Positions 11,601-19,302 of a DNA stretch of 64,000 nucleotides are shown in pieces; the first letter of the stretch is position 1, and every line of letters starts with the position of its first letter. The notes beneath the pieces were generated by a model. It was not told where the DNA came from, ran no database searches, and was given only the letters and a program-made list of their open reading frames with translations. Position numbers and translations under genes: made by a program. The stretch is from Gordonia hongkongensis (GTDB lineage: Bacteria > Actinomycetota > Actinomycetes > Mycobacteriales > Mycobacteriaceae), in assembly GCF_023078355.1 (NCBI RefSeq), contig NZ_CP095552.1, positions 682,001 to 746,000 on the forward strand. The letters run 5' to 3'.

Positions 11601-12325
11601 GGGTGGCGTTCCAGCAGCGCGGCCATCGCCGAGGTGAAGCGGTCGGGATCGACGTCGGAACCGTCGAACTCGATGTAGAGGTGAGCGGCGACATTGCCGA
11701 ACGCGTGGCTGTCCGACCTACCGATCCAGTAGGCGTGCTGCATCGGAGCGAGGGGGAACGGTCCTTCGGTCGGCTCCGATGACGAAGGTGCGATGTCGTC
11801 GGTGGTCGGCGCGGGTGTGCCGCCCAGCAACGCCGCCCACGCGGTGATGGTCGGTTGCGCGGCGAGGCGGGCGAAGTCGACGTCGAGGCCGCGTTTGCGC
11901 CAGGTGCCGGCCAGTCGCATCATCCGCAGCGAGTCGAGTCCCTGGGCGATGAGGTCCTGCTCCGGGTCGATCGACTCGGGGGTCACGCCGAGCGCCGTGG
12001 CCACCTCGTCGCGGATGTCCGAGGTCGCGGCGGCTGCCGCGCCGGCACCTCCCGGGTTCGCGTCGCTCGGCCGACCGGCCGGGGAGCGCAGAAGTGCCGC
12101 CCAGGCCGTGACCGTGGGTTGTGCGGCGAGGCGGGCGAAGTCGACGTCGAGGCCGCGTTTGCGCCAGGTGCCGGCCAGTCGCATCATCCGCAGCGAGTCG
12201 AGTCCCTGGGCGATGAGGTCCTGCTCAGGGTCGATCGACTCGGGCGTCAGGCCGAGGGCCTCGGACACCTCGGCGACGATGTCGGCCGCGGTGACAAGAT
12301 CCGTGGTCTGGGAATTCGTGGCCAT
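8615..12325 (-). CDS. NRPS: tandem aryl-carrier, heterocyclization, adenylation, carrier (MbtB/PchE-like)
   Basis: About 1,236 residues. Order: carrier 1 (Ser44 in QGLDSLRMM), nearly identical carrier 2 (Ser132), a condensation/cyclization domain at about 175-600, an adenylation domain at about 620-1120, and a C-terminal carrier (GGDSVQATR); no thioesterase. DMIAADAMS fits the heterocyclization signature DxxxxDxxS. Adenylation motifs include [22 protein letters not shown] and [11 protein letters not shown]. The specificity residues, aligned by hand, read D-L-F-N-I-G-L-I-H, nearer the Thr code DFWNIGMVH than the Cys code, so a methyl-oxazoline is a guess. I chose ATG 12325; the frame is open to 12430. 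No aryl-AMP ligase or salicylate synthase lies in the window. It is the first gene of the iron-regulated operon. Confidence 0.9.
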   Translation of the reverse strand: MATNSQTTDLVTAADIVAEVSEALGLTPESIDPEQDLIAQGLDSLRMMRLAGTWRKRGLDVDFARLAAQPTVTAWAALLRSPAGRPSDANPGGAGAAAAATSDIRDEVATALGVTPESIDPEQDLIAQGLDSLRMMRLAGTWRKRGLDVDFARLAAQPTITAWAALLGGTPAPTTDDIAPSSSEPTEGPFPLAPMQHAYWIGRSDSHAFGNVAAHLYIEFDGSDVDPDRFTSAMAALLERHPMLRVRVLPDGTQEIGPAHPEAIAVHDLREHTSETVEQVLAARRADGTHRALPVDEGAVIRAELSLLPGNSTRVHLDVDMIAADAMSYRVLVDDFARLYRGESLPELGVTFATITADRTSREIRDDDVTWWRERIPTLPGPPELPLDERAMRGDAEPHSVRLHHSVSASDWKRLEEHAHRRGVTPAAAVAAVFAEAVGTHSATSRFLLTVPLFDRPQVHPDVERVVGDFTSSILVGVDLSEPATLAERARSMRASMHEAAAHGSMNGLDVLRELSRHRGEPVVSPIVFTSALGLGDLFSQQATDVLGDPSWIVSQGPQVLLDAQVTEVAGGLLLNWDVRASDLELTTARSMFDHYVRLLGLLVDGEWDAPAPDPITAEVRAQRLSAESPLPATDTFDGTLHGNFFARAAERAGTPAVVSDARIWTHAELADEARRVAGALVAAGVTPGDTVVVHLPKGGDQVVAALGVLAAGAAYVPIAPTQPRARRERIVDVATPAAILTSEPSAWTSAEATVLEVDDARRTDPVDPVAIGGDALAYVLFTSGSTGLPKGVQVPHRAAVATITDLVDRYAIGADDRSLQVSSLEFDLSVFDIFGLLAVGGAVVVPGDDEQTKVDDWARLLTQHSVSVLNCVPSILGMLLDLAPLPASLRMIIMGGDKVDVSLLERVGAQLPDCRVAGLGGTTETAIHSTICEADAVPAGMAFVPYGIPLRGVRCRVVDDAGRDRPDLVPGELWIGGAGVADGYRGDPERTADRFVEHEGQRWYRTGDLARYLPGGFLDFLGRADHMVKIRGYRVELGEVEAGLLGLAGVGSAVAWSDGRDLRAAVVLTDGSTEDDAALRARLSEALPPHMVPRSITVLDRFPLTPNGKHDRKAIAAGVRSDDDAVEAVAPRGPVEEALTLIFGEVLPTPPGNVTEDFISLGGDSVQATRVVALTRQWLDAPGLSVADIFSRRTIAGLAGRLTELGGERAEFVAQTFLDVLQLTDEQVEAEIARG
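11859..12226. repeat. Near-identical direct repeats encoding the two N-terminal carrier domains
   Basis: The segment 11859-11962 (104 bases) is identical to 12123-12226, offset 264 bases. High similarity continues on both sides for roughly 20-30 bases. They encode the core of the two tandem aryl-carrier domains, including the phosphopantetheine serine. Identity at synonymous positions points to recent duplication or gene conversion; it could also be a site of assembly collapse or expansion. Confidence 0.9.
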
Positions 12326-12388
12326 CAGCCGGCGTGCCTCTCGCAGTTCGGTGACATGTTTACTCAGTCCGGGGAACCCGCATTTAGG

Positions 12389-12407
12389 GTAGGTTATACT
12401 AACTAAC
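12389..12407. promoter_or_regulatory. IdeR/DtxR-like iron box, NRPS-proximal
   Basis: GTAGGTTATACTAACTAAC matches about 13 of 19 positions of the palindromic mycobacterial iron box TTAGGTTAGSCTAACCTAA. It lies 64 bases upstream of the NRPS start, so it probably represses the siderophore operon when iron is sufficient. Confidence 0.6.
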
Positions 12408-12461
12408 CGCTCCGCCCAATCTCTGGGCAATGCCGGCGAGAGCCCCGCGAGCCGACGCGAA

Positions 12462-12480
12462 TTAGGTTAGCCTAAGTTTC
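12462..12480. promoter_or_regulatory. IdeR/DtxR-like iron box, central
   Basis: TTAGGTTAGCCTAAGTTTC matches about 14 of 19 consensus positions and contains the inverted repeat TTAGG-N4-CCTAA. It is the best of the three boxes and lies about midway between the divergent genes. Confidence 0.7.
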
Positions 12481-12548
12481 GCGAACTCGTCTCATCGGAT
12501 GACGCGGATCACGTAGTCGCGATGATCGACTCTGGGTCTTGTGTCCGA

Positions 12549-12567
12549 GAAAGATTAGGCTACCCTA
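12549..12567. promoter_or_regulatory. IdeR/DtxR-like iron box, ligase-proximal
   Basis: AAAGATTAGGCTACCCTAC keeps the core TTAGGCTAnCCTA of the iron box. It lies about 135 bases upstream of the acyl-AMP ligase start and would serve the plus-strand promoter. Confidence 0.6.
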
Positions 12568-12702
12568 CCCAAATGGTGCGAGCAGTTGTGTTCGCGAGAC
12601 CAGCGGTCGGGGACGACCCGCGGTATGACCACTCGGTCGCTCACACGACCGGAAGACGATCAGACGACCGACGCCAGGTGCTGGCGAGAACGGGAAACGA
12701 GA

Positions 12703-14352
12703 ATGTCGCAGAACAGCGTGATCCTGGAGGAAGCGGGCTCGACCAATGCGTTGGCGGCCACCGTTCGTGAGGCGATGCTGGCGGGGGATACGAGTCTGTC
12801 CGTCCTGGACTCCGACACCGGCGAGTGGGTGACGGCGCCGTGGCGCGAGGTCCATGCCCGCGCGGAGCAGATCGCGGTCCAGTTGCTGGCCGACAGCGAA
12901 CTGCACGAGCCGCAGGCGCTCGGCCTCATCGGGGACCCCACGGTCGACCTGATCGCCGCCATCCAGGGCGCGTGGCTCGCCGGTGTTCCGGTCACTATCC
13001 TGCCGGGCCCCATCCGGGGGGCCGACGAGGAGCGATGGGCGCAGAACACCTACCACCGGTACGTGTCGATCGGCGTCGGCACCGTCCTCGGCAGCGGAGC
13101 CCAGCTCGATCTGCTGTCGAAGGTCGAGGGACGGCTGCACATCGCGCGAGTGGGCGAGTACGGCCTCGGCGCCGACACCACCGACTTCGTCGCCCGCAAC
13201 GTCAACGGCAACACCATCGCCGTCCTCCAGGGAACCGCCGGATCGACCGGAGACCCCAAGACCGTCGCCCTGACGGCCTCGGCCGTCTACTCGAACGCCA
13301 TCGAACTGGTCAGCCGGCTCGGCCTCCACCGCACCCGCGACACCGGGTTCAGCTGGCTGCCGCTCTACCACGACATGGGTCTGATGTTCCTGCTCGCCGG
13401 GATGACCACCGGCATCCCCGCCTACATCGTGCCGAACACCGCCTTCGCGGCGGCGCCCTTCAAGTGGATGCAGTGGCTCACCGAGACCAAGACGACCGTC
13501 ACCGCGGCGCCGAACTTCGCCTACGACATCCTCGGCCGCTACGGCAAACTGCTGCGCGACATCGACCTCTCACACCTGCGCGTCGCGATCAGCGGCGGTG
13601 AGCCGATCGACGCCGACGCCTTCGACAAGTTCCTCGAGGCGACCGCGCCGTTCGGCTTCGATCGTTCCGCCGCGGCACCCGCCTACGGTATGGCCGAATC
13701 CGCCTGCGCGGTGACGATGCCCGCGGTCGGCGAGGGGGTGCACTACGACGAGGTCACCGTGACCCCGCCCGGCGGTGGCGAGCCCATTCGCCGCCGGTAC
13801 GCGATCCTCGGTAAGCCGCTGGGCGGCATGCAGGTTCGCATCGTCGAGCCGAATGTCGACGTCCCGGTCATCGACGGGCGCAACGTCGGACACGTGGAGA
13901 TCCGCGGCGCGTCGATGATGCGCGGCTACCTGGGCGACGCCGATCTCGGTGCGGGCGAATGGTTCTCGACCGGCGACCTCGGCTACCTGATCGACGATCG
14001 GCTGGTGATCTGCGGCCGGGCCAAGGAGGTCATCATCGTCGCGGGCCGCAACCTGTTCCCGATCGAGATCGAGCGCGCGGCCGCCGAAGTCGCCGGCGTG
14101 CGTCGCGGCGGCGTCGTCGCCATGGCCCGGGGGGAGGGTTCGGCCCGGCCGGGCCTGGTGATCCTCGCCGAGTACAAGGGGTCCGATCCCGACCAGGCGC
14201 GTGCAGAGGTCAACTCCGAGGTCGCGTCGGCGTGCGGGATCATGCCCGCCGAGGTCATCTTCGTCGCGCCGGACTCGGTGCCGCGCACCACATCCGGCAA
14301 GATCCGTCGCCTCGAGACCCGTCAGATGGTCGAGAACGGCACCTTCCAGTAG
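12703..14352 (+). CDS. mbtM: Fatty-acyl-AMP ligase, MbtM/FadD33-like
   Basis: 549-residue member of the ANL superfamily, closely resembling mycobacterial MbtM (FadD33), which activates a fatty acid and loads it on an acyl carrier protein for mycobactin. Conserved blocks include LQGTAGSTGDPKTV (P-loop), SWLPLYHDMGL, TAAPNFAYD, PAYGMAESACAVT, STGDLGYL, CGRAKEVIIVAGRN and PRTTSGKIRR. ATG 12703 begins at the position expected from MbtM; the frame is open further upstream but that part is not family-like. No acyl carrier protein or MbtN-type dehydrogenase is visible nearby. It is transcribed divergently from the siderophore operon from the same iron-box region, which suggests lipidation of the siderophore or its precursor. 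Confidence 0.88.
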   Translation: MSQNSVILEEAGSTNALAATVREAMLAGDTSLSVLDSDTGEWVTAPWREVHARAEQIAVQLLADSELHEPQALGLIGDPTVDLIAAIQGAWLAGVPVTILPGPIRGADEERWAQNTYHRYVSIGVGTVLGSGAQLDLLSKVEGRLHIARVGEYGLGADTTDFVARNVNGNTIAVLQGTAGSTGDPKTVALTASAVYSNAIELVSRLGLHRTRDTGFSWLPLYHDMGLMFLLAGMTTGIPAYIVPNTAFAAAPFKWMQWLTETKTTVTAAPNFAYDILGRYGKLLRDIDLSHLRVAISGGEPIDADAFDKFLEATAPFGFDRSAAAPAYGMAESACAVTMPAVGEGVHYDEVTVTPPGGGEPIRRRYAILGKPLGGMQVRIVEPNVDVPVIDGRNVGHVEIRGASMMRGYLGDADLGAGEWFSTGDLGYLIDDRLVICGRAKEVIIVAGRNLFPIEIERAAAEVAGVRRGGVVAMARGEGSARPGLVILAEYKGSDPDQARAEVNSEVASACGIMPAEVIFVAPDSVPRTTSGKIRRLETRQMVENGTFQ

Positions 14353-14400
14353 GTCCGATTTTCCGTGGTGCGTCGTGTCATGCCGACGGTCACGAGAATG

Positions 14401-14442
14401 ACAGTGTCTCCCCGGCCCGGACCCGGGCCGGGGAGACACTGT
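14401..14442. terminator. 20-bp perfect hairpin between ligase and siderophore-interacting protein genes
   Basis: Arms 14401-14420 and 14423-14442 are perfect reverse complements with a 2-base loop and are very GC-rich. There is no U-tract, which is common for actinobacterial terminators. The hairpin ends a few bases before the ribosome site of the next gene (start 14457). It may therefore act as a terminator for the ligase transcript or as a leader structure for the reductase. Confidence 0.6.
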
Positions 14443-14456
14443 AGAGAGGTTCAGAC

Positions 14457-15203
14457 ATGAGCGAGGTATCCACGAAGGGGCGCGGCTGGCAGGGCGCCGT
14501 CATGAAGATCCTTGGCGGTGACGACTTCACCTTCACCCTCACCGGCAAAGAGGCGGTGACGGATCACTATCTGCGACTGCGTTTTCACGGTGGCGGGCTC
14601 CTCACCGGTTCCGCGATGCACCCGACCATGTGGGTGCGCCTCTGGTTCGCCGACGGCGGCAAGCTGCATCAGCGCGGTTACACGCTCGTCGATCCCGACC
14701 CGTCGACGGACACCTTCGACATCGAGTTCGCGATCCACGACGGCACCGCCGCCCGATGGGCTCAGGACGCACATGTGGGTGACGCCATCGGCGCGACCCT
14801 GATGGGCTCGAAGTTCGCGATCCCCGACCCCGCGCCGGCGGGATGGCTCGTCGCCGGTGACACCGCCTCGCTACCGGCGATCAACTCGCTGCTGGACTCG
14901 CTCGGCGACTCCGGGGCGGGTGCGACGATCTGGTTCGAGTATCAGCACGAGAGCGACAGGTCGCTGCCGCTGCGCGCCCGCGCGCAGGATACGGTGCACT
15001 GGCTTCCGCGTGAGCGCGACGGCGCGGCCCTCGTCGACGCGGTCCGATCCGCCGCCTTCGACGCCGCCGACCACTTCGGTTGGGTTGCACTCGATTCCAC
15101 GAGCACCCGCACGGTCGCCGGATTGTTCAGGAACGATTATGGGATTCCCAAGAAGTCGGTGAAGTCGCAGGCCTACTGGATCGTCGGGAAGTCGTTCGCC
15201 TGA
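14457..15203 (+). CDS. Siderophore-interacting protein (ferric-siderophore reductase)
   Basis: 248 residues of the SIP/ViuB family, FAD-containing cytoplasmic reductases that free iron from imported ferric siderophores. An N-terminal FAD-binding barrel carries the RGYTLVD motif at about 82-88 (R-x-Y-[TS] FAD contact). An NAD(P)H-binding half follows (WLVAGDTASLPAINSLL) and the C-terminal KSQAYWIVGKS is typical. ATG 14457 is preceded by GAGAGG. It lies downstream of the acyl-AMP ligase on the same strand, so synthesis and iron-release genes flank one regulatory region. A strong hairpin separates it from the ligase, so co-transcription is uncertain. Confidence 0.88.
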   Translation: MSEVSTKGRGWQGAVMKILGGDDFTFTLTGKEAVTDHYLRLRFHGGGLLTGSAMHPTMWVRLWFADGGKLHQRGYTLVDPDPSTDTFDIEFAIHDGTAARWAQDAHVGDAIGATLMGSKFAIPDPAPAGWLVAGDTASLPAINSLLDSLGDSGAGATIWFEYQHESDRSLPLRARAQDTVHWLPRERDGAALVDAVRSAAFDAADHFGWVALDSTSTRTVAGLFRNDYGIPKKSVKSQAYWIVGKSFA

Positions 15204-15213
15204 CGGCGCCCCT

Positions 15214-15314
15214 GCTCCCTGAGGTGCGAGCGAAGCGAGCCTCGAAGGGCCTCGCGACGCATCTCGCCGCGCCCTTCGTGGCTCGTCGCTATCGCTCCTC
15301 GCACCTCAGGGAGC
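15214..15314. repeat. Palindromic intergenic repeat (CTCCCTGAGG family), copy 1
   Basis: An imperfect palindrome of about 100 bases. The outer arms 15214-15230 and 15298-15314 are a perfect 17-bp inverted repeat beginning GCTCCCTGAGG. Inner arms carry CGAAGGGC/GCCCTTCG. It sits between convergent genes (SIP and xthA), and a shorter partial copy (GCACCTGAGGGAG) follows at about 15327. The same core recurs at 38886-39087, so this is a dispersed repeat family, possibly also working as a bidirectional terminator. Confidence 0.8.
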
Positions 15315-15361
15315 ATGGGGAGGTTCGCACCTGAGGGAGTAGTTGTGTTGCGCAGCCGCGG

Positions 15362-16150
15362 TCAGTCGGCGATGTCGAAGACCACCGGGGCGTGATCGCT
15401 GGCGCCCTTCGCTTTTCGCGCGGCGCGATCGACGACGGCGCCCATGATGCGGGTGTCGAGAGCGGGTGAGCAGAACGCGTAGTCGATGCGCATGCCCTCG
15501 TTCCGGGGGAACCGCAGCTGGGTGTAGTCCCAGAAGGTGTACCCCGGGGCGTATGGAAGGGCCGAGTCGACGAGGCCGGCCTCCAGAAACCCCTGCACTG
15601 CAGCGCGTTCGGGTGGGGTCACGTGTGTGCGTCCCTCGAAGTACTCGCGATCCCACACGTCGTCGTCGGTCTGGGCGACGTTCCAGTCGCCGGCGAGCAT
15701 CATGTCCGCGGCGGGGTCGTGGGCCAGCCGCAGGGTGATGTGATTCCGCAGCGCGTCGAGCCAGGCGAGCTTGTACGTGTAGTGCGAGTCGTCGGGTGTC
15801 CTGCCGTTGGGTACATAGAGGCTCCAGACGCGAACGCCGTTGCAGCGCGCGGAGATCGACCGCGCCTCCCGGATCGGTTGGCCGTCGACCGGGTGCGTCG
15901 GCACGCCGTCGAAGGAGATCTCGACCTCGTCGAGCCCGACCCGTGAGGCGATCGCGACACCGTTGTAGGCGCCTTGCCCGACGTGCGCGACGTCGTAACC
16001 GGCGGCGAGGAAACTCATCAGCGGGAACGCGTCGTCGTGACACTTGGTCTCCTGCATCGCGAGAACGTCGACGCCGGCGGTCTCCGCCCAGGCGACGACG
16101 GACTCGGACCGGGCGCGGATCGAGTTGACGTTCCAGGTGGCGATCCTCAT
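15362..16150 (-). CDS. xthA: Exodeoxyribonuclease III family AP endonuclease
   Basis: 262-residue metal-dependent nuclease of base-excision repair. Motifs are NVNSIR at the N-terminus, QETK (metal ligand Glu), the AGDWNVAQTDDDVWD catalytic block, and C-terminal SDHAPVVFDI. ATG 16150 overlaps the stop of the upstream GNAT gene (ATGA); the longer open frame is a shadow of that gene. The order xthA, SH3/GNAT protein, def is the same as Rv0427c-Rv0429c of M. tuberculosis. Confidence 0.93.
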   Translation of the reverse strand: MRIATWNVNSIRARSESVVAWAETAGVDVLAMQETKCHDDAFPLMSFLAAGYDVAHVGQGAYNGVAIASRVGLDEVEISFDGVPTHPVDGQPIREARSISARCNGVRVWSLYVPNGRTPDDSHYTYKLAWLDALRNHITLRLAHDPAADMMLAGDWNVAQTDDDVWDREYFEGRTHVTPPERAAVQGFLEAGLVDSALPYAPGYTFWDYTQLRFPRNEGMRIDYAFCSPALDTRIMGAVVDRAARKAKGASDHAPVVFDIAD

Positions 16151-17142
16151 CGGATGTCCTCCGACGCGGCCGGCACGTGCGGTGTCACATAGCGATAGGT
16201 GTGATGCAGCCCGAAACCCAGGCGGCGATACCACGATCCGGCCAACCGGTTGGTGGACTCGACCTGCAGGTAGACCGAGTCGGCGCCCTGCTCGACCCCC
16301 CACGCCGTCAGCGCCGCGACCACCGCGGAGGAGAGCCCGCCCCCGCGCGAGCCCGGGTCGGTCCACAGGGCGGTCAACCCCAGCCACCGGTGTCCGTCCG
16401 GCGACTCGGTCACCGAACCCCGCCCGATCGCTGCTGCGTCGTCGACGGTCGCGAAGGTCATCGGGCCGTCCCCGGCGGTCACGACGCCGGCCACGGTGTC
16501 GAGTCCGCGCGACGCGCGCCCACCGGCGTATGCGCTCAACCAGCGGGTGTCCGGTTGTGGATCGAGTTGCACTGTCCGTCCGTGCATCTCGCCGGTGCGC
16601 GCGCGGAGCCCCGGCAGGTCGGCGGTCAGCATCTGTACCTCGACCCCGGGGTCTCCGGGAACGGAGCCCGACGGGATGAGGCGATCCGGGGAGGCGAGGA
16701 GCGGAGGGAGGCCGCGGTCGGCGTACCACTCACCGATATGTCGCAGGGTCGCGGCGTCGGGACGTGCGTGGCGTGCCAGGGGCACAGCCGAGTTGGCGCG
16801 TCTGCTGAATCCGTGACCGGCCCGCAGGAGCCAGCCGTCGACCCACTCCGTCTCGACACCGGGCCAGGCGAGGGCGACGGCGTGCTCGAGCGCGCGGATC
16901 TCGCTGTTGCGCACCGGTTTCGCGGACAACAGACGGACCGAGGTGATCGCCGCGAACGGGATCGACAACTCCTCGTCGTCGCGTCGTATCCGCAGCGGGT
17001 CGGAGTCGTCGAGCAGGACGCCCGTCACGTCCGACCGGGCGGCCGCGGGATCTCCCCGCCAATCGGCGGGGGTCGCATCGCCCAGCAGATAGCGAACGAC
17101 GACGCGGTCGCCCGCGACGGCACCCGACAATGAGACCTCCAC
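16147..17142 (-). CDS. GNAT acetyltransferase with N-terminal SH3-like domain (Rv0428c-like)
   Basis: 331 residues. The first about 70 residues form a small beta-rich domain like that of Rv0428c, and the C-terminal half is a GNAT fold (LTALWTDPGSRGGGLSSAVVAALTAWG acetyl-CoA loop; STNRLAGSWYRRLGF near the end). The substrate is unknown. It is coupled by overlap to xthA downstream and begins 12 bases after the frame-corrected end of def, so the three form one operon. Confidence 0.85.
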   Translation of the reverse strand: MEVSLSGAVAGDRVVVRYLLGDATPADWRGDPAAARSDVTGVLLDDSDPLRIRRDDEELSIPFAAITSVRLLSAKPVRNSEIRALEHAVALAWPGVETEWVDGWLLRAGHGFSRRANSAVPLARHARPDAATLRHIGEWYADRGLPPLLASPDRLIPSGSVPGDPGVEVQMLTADLPGLRARTGEMHGRTVQLDPQPDTRWLSAYAGGRASRGLDTVAGVVTAGDGPMTFATVDDAAAIGRGSVTESPDGHRWLGLTALWTDPGSRGGGLSSAVVAALTAWGVEQGADSVYLQVESTNRLAGSWYRRLGFGLHHTYRYVTPHVPAASEDIR

Positions 17143-17154
17143 GCGGAAGCGAGA

Positions 17155-17753
17155 TCAGTCGTCGTCGTGCCCGAACGGGTCGGCGACCTCGCCGGGCGTC
17201 CACGTCAGACCGGGGACCCCCCACTTGTTGCGTTTGATCGCCTTCTTCGCGGCCCGGGCGTTGCGCCCCACGAGCACGTCGACGTAGAGGAAGCCGTCGA
17301 GGTGGCCTCGTGCTGGAGCATCCGGGCGAAGAACCCCTCGCCCTCGATGACGACCTCGGCGCCGGTCCGGTCGGTGCCGGTGACGCGGGCCCAGTCGGCA
17401 CGGCCGGTGGGGAACTGCTCACCCGGCACCGACAGGCATCCCTCGTCGTTGTCGTCGGGATCCGGCATGGTCTCGGGGATCTCGGAGGTCTCGAGGACCG
17501 GGTTGATGACCTCGCCGCGGCGGCGGGCCGCCGAGCGGTCGCCGTCGGGGCAGTCGTAGACGAACACCCGGGACCCGACGCCCACCTGATTGGCGGCCAG
17601 GCCCACACCGTGGGCGGCGTCCATGGTCTCGTACATGTCGTCGATGAGGCCGACGACCTCATCGGACGGACGGCCGTCCGCGTCGAGGGGGACCGGAGTG
17701 GTCGGCTGGTGCAGGACCGGCTCGCCCACGATGCAGATCGGGAGAATCGCCAT
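17155..17753 (-). CDS. def: Peptide deformylase, frameshifted in the HExxH motif
   Basis: Metalloenzyme that removes the formyl group from nascent proteins. The first about 150 residues match the family ([30 protein letters not shown]). The next family residues, TGHLDGFLY, are not in this frame: from about 17305 downward [15 protein letters not shown] continues in another frame to a TGA at 17155. Compared with HETGH of M. tuberculosis Def, four bases are missing between the codons for HE and H, which removes the zinc-binding HExxH. In the raw frame the ORF ends at 17205. ATG 17753 has AAGGTGA before it; GTG 17762 is also possible. Because the enzyme is normally essential, a sequence error or a second def gene elsewhere is likely. 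Confidence 0.85.
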
Positions 17754-17773
17754 GGCGATCACCTTAGCGCTGC

Positions 17774-18634
17774 TCAGGGCGCAGGAACGACGCCGGGTAC
17801 GGCGTCGCGGATGGCGTCACCGGCAGGGCCGGGAATGCCGGGGAACAGCGTCGACTGCCAGTCGAAGCTGTCGACCGGCTCGGTCACCACCGAGCCCGCG
17901 CACGACCCGCGCAGCGACGTCCGCACGTTGGCGATGATCGTCGGGTCGCGCATCTCGATGACGTGGTCGTACCCGGTGTTCGCCAGGGGGACGGGGGAGT
18001 ATGCGCGGCACTGTGCGGTTCCGTCGAGGCGACCGTCGGTCCATTCGCCGTCGCTCTGCACCACCGAGTACCGGGTGGGGCCGGGGGCGTCGGGACCACG
18101 GTTGAGCTCGGTGACCGCGTCGGCGTACATGCAGGTGTCGTAACCGCCGTCGCGCGGCTGCGCGCAACCGCCGGGCGAGCCGTACTGGGCGGTCCCGATC
18201 GCGACGTACTCGTCGACGACGTCGGACCCGCCGAGGAACTTCAGGTAGTGCCGGGCGCCGAGCCCGCCCGCACTGTGGGTGACGAGCCCGATCGACTTCG
18301 CGGTGCCGGCGAAAGGTGCGATCGTCCGCTGGATCAGCCGGGCGTCGGACGCCACGTCGCGTCCCCCGGCGTGCGCGTACACCACGGTGTTCCCGTCGGC
18401 GCGGATCGCCTCGGCCAGCGGACGGAACGTCTCCTCGTTCTGTGCGTTGCCGGCGTAGAGCTGCTGGCCGGGCACGATGACCACGACGCGCTCGGCGGGC
18501 GCGGCGGCAGCGGGCGCGGCGAGTGCCGCGGTCGCGCCGGCGGCCGTGGAGGCCAGCGCCGCGATGGCTCCCAACACTGCTCGCCGGGTCCTCGCCACCC
18601 CGGATCCGGTTGTCGTCATCCCGACCGTCGTCAT
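17774..18634 (-). CDS. Secreted alpha/beta hydrolase, lipase-like
   Basis: 286 residues. The N-terminus [18 protein letters not shown]... resembles a twin-arginine or Sec signal, ending near an Ala-rich APAAAAPA stretch. The nucleophile elbow is THSAGG (about residues 121-126), and a late DHVIEM supplies a candidate His. It belongs with class 2 lipase/esterase-like proteins; the substrate is unknown. ATG 18634 follows GGGGGACAGAG. It is 20 bases from def on the same strand and diverges from the DUF3263 gene. Confidence 0.75.
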   Translation of the reverse strand: MTTVGMTTTGSGVARTRRAVLGAIAALASTAAGATAALAAPAAAAPAERVVVIVPGQQLYAGNAQNEETFRPLAEAIRADGNTVVYAHAGGRDVASDARLIQRTIAPFAGTAKSIGLVTHSAGGLGARHYLKFLGGSDVVDEYVAIGTAQYGSPGGCAQPRDGGYDTCMYADAVTELNRGPDAPGPTRYSVVQSDGEWTDGRLDGTAQCRAYSPVPLANTGYDHVIEMRDPTIIANVRTSLRGSCAGSVVTEPVDSFDWQSTLFPGIPGPAGDAIRDAVPGVVPAP

Positions 18635-18892
18635 CTCTGTCCCCCGCCTCGACCCATCCCGGACGGGGATGAGTGAGGGCAGCCTAACAGCGGCCGCCGT
18701 CCGACGGAATGGTCGTGATGCGCGCCGTGGCGAGTCACACCGCGATCGGACCGGCCCGCCGTGGTTAGATTGGCTGCGAACCACACCGCTGTCATTCGTC
18801 TCCGTGAGGAGACGTCCGCGCCCGCGTCGCATCGCGAATAGGTGCACGTCAGCGGTGGTGTGAGGTCGTCGACTGGTATCTGAGGGAGTGAG

Positions 18893-19258
18893 ATGGACGG
18901 CGCAGCTGCGCGTAGCCAGAAACAGGGCGATCAACCCACCCCCGGCCAGGAAGCAGAGGCCGGGGCGGCCGGCCGGCCGGTCGATCCGCACGAGGTCGGC
19001 GCGGACGGTCTGACCCGCCGCGAACACGACATCCTCGCGTTCGAGCGCCAGTGGTGGAAGTACGCCGGCGCCAAGGAAGAAGCGATCAAAGAGCTGTTCG
19101 GTTTGTCGGCGACCCGGTACTACCAGGTGCTCAACGCGCTGGTCGACCGGCCGGAGGCGCTCGCGGCCGATCCGATGCTCGTCAAGCGGCTCCGGCGCCT
19201 GCGCGCGACCCGTCAGAAGGCCCGTGCGGCGCGCCGTCTGGGCTTCGAGATCACCTGA
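18893..19258 (+). CDS. DUF3263 protein (Rv0430-like)
   Basis: 121 residues with a disordered N-terminus and a conserved core LTRREHDILAFERQWWKYAGAKEEAIKELF... that looks like a helix-turn-helix (FGLSATRYYQVLNALVDRPEAL), followed by an Arg-rich tail. The function is unknown; DNA binding is plausible. ATG 18893 has GAGGGAG upstream. In mycobacteria this gene also stands before the LytR_C gene and sodC, as here. Confidence 0.85.
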   Translation: MDGAAARSQKQGDQPTPGQEAEAGAAGRPVDPHEVGADGLTRREHDILAFERQWWKYAGAKEEAIKELFGLSATRYYQVLNALVDRPEALAADPMLVKRLRRLRATRQKARAARRLGFEIT

Positions 19259-19302
19259 GACGCTGAACCCGTTCGCCCTCGCGCGGTGCGTTAAGGTCGT
19301 CG

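Larger units (their letters stand above)
12326..12702. promoter_or_regulatory. Divergent iron-regulated intergenic region
   Basis: The 377 bases between the NRPS start and the acyl-AMP ligase start carry no convincing gene. They are much more AT-rich than the flanks and contain three IdeR/DtxR-like sites, listed separately. They must hold the promoters of both divergent transcripts. Exact -10 and -35 boxes were not assigned. Confidence 0.75.

Noticed and set aside
1..14352. A complete mycobactin cluster
   Set aside because: Only MbtM-like and MbtB-like proteins fit; the NIS synthetase, decarboxylase and acylase are foreign to mycobactin, and no PKS, MbtE or MbtF homologs are present.
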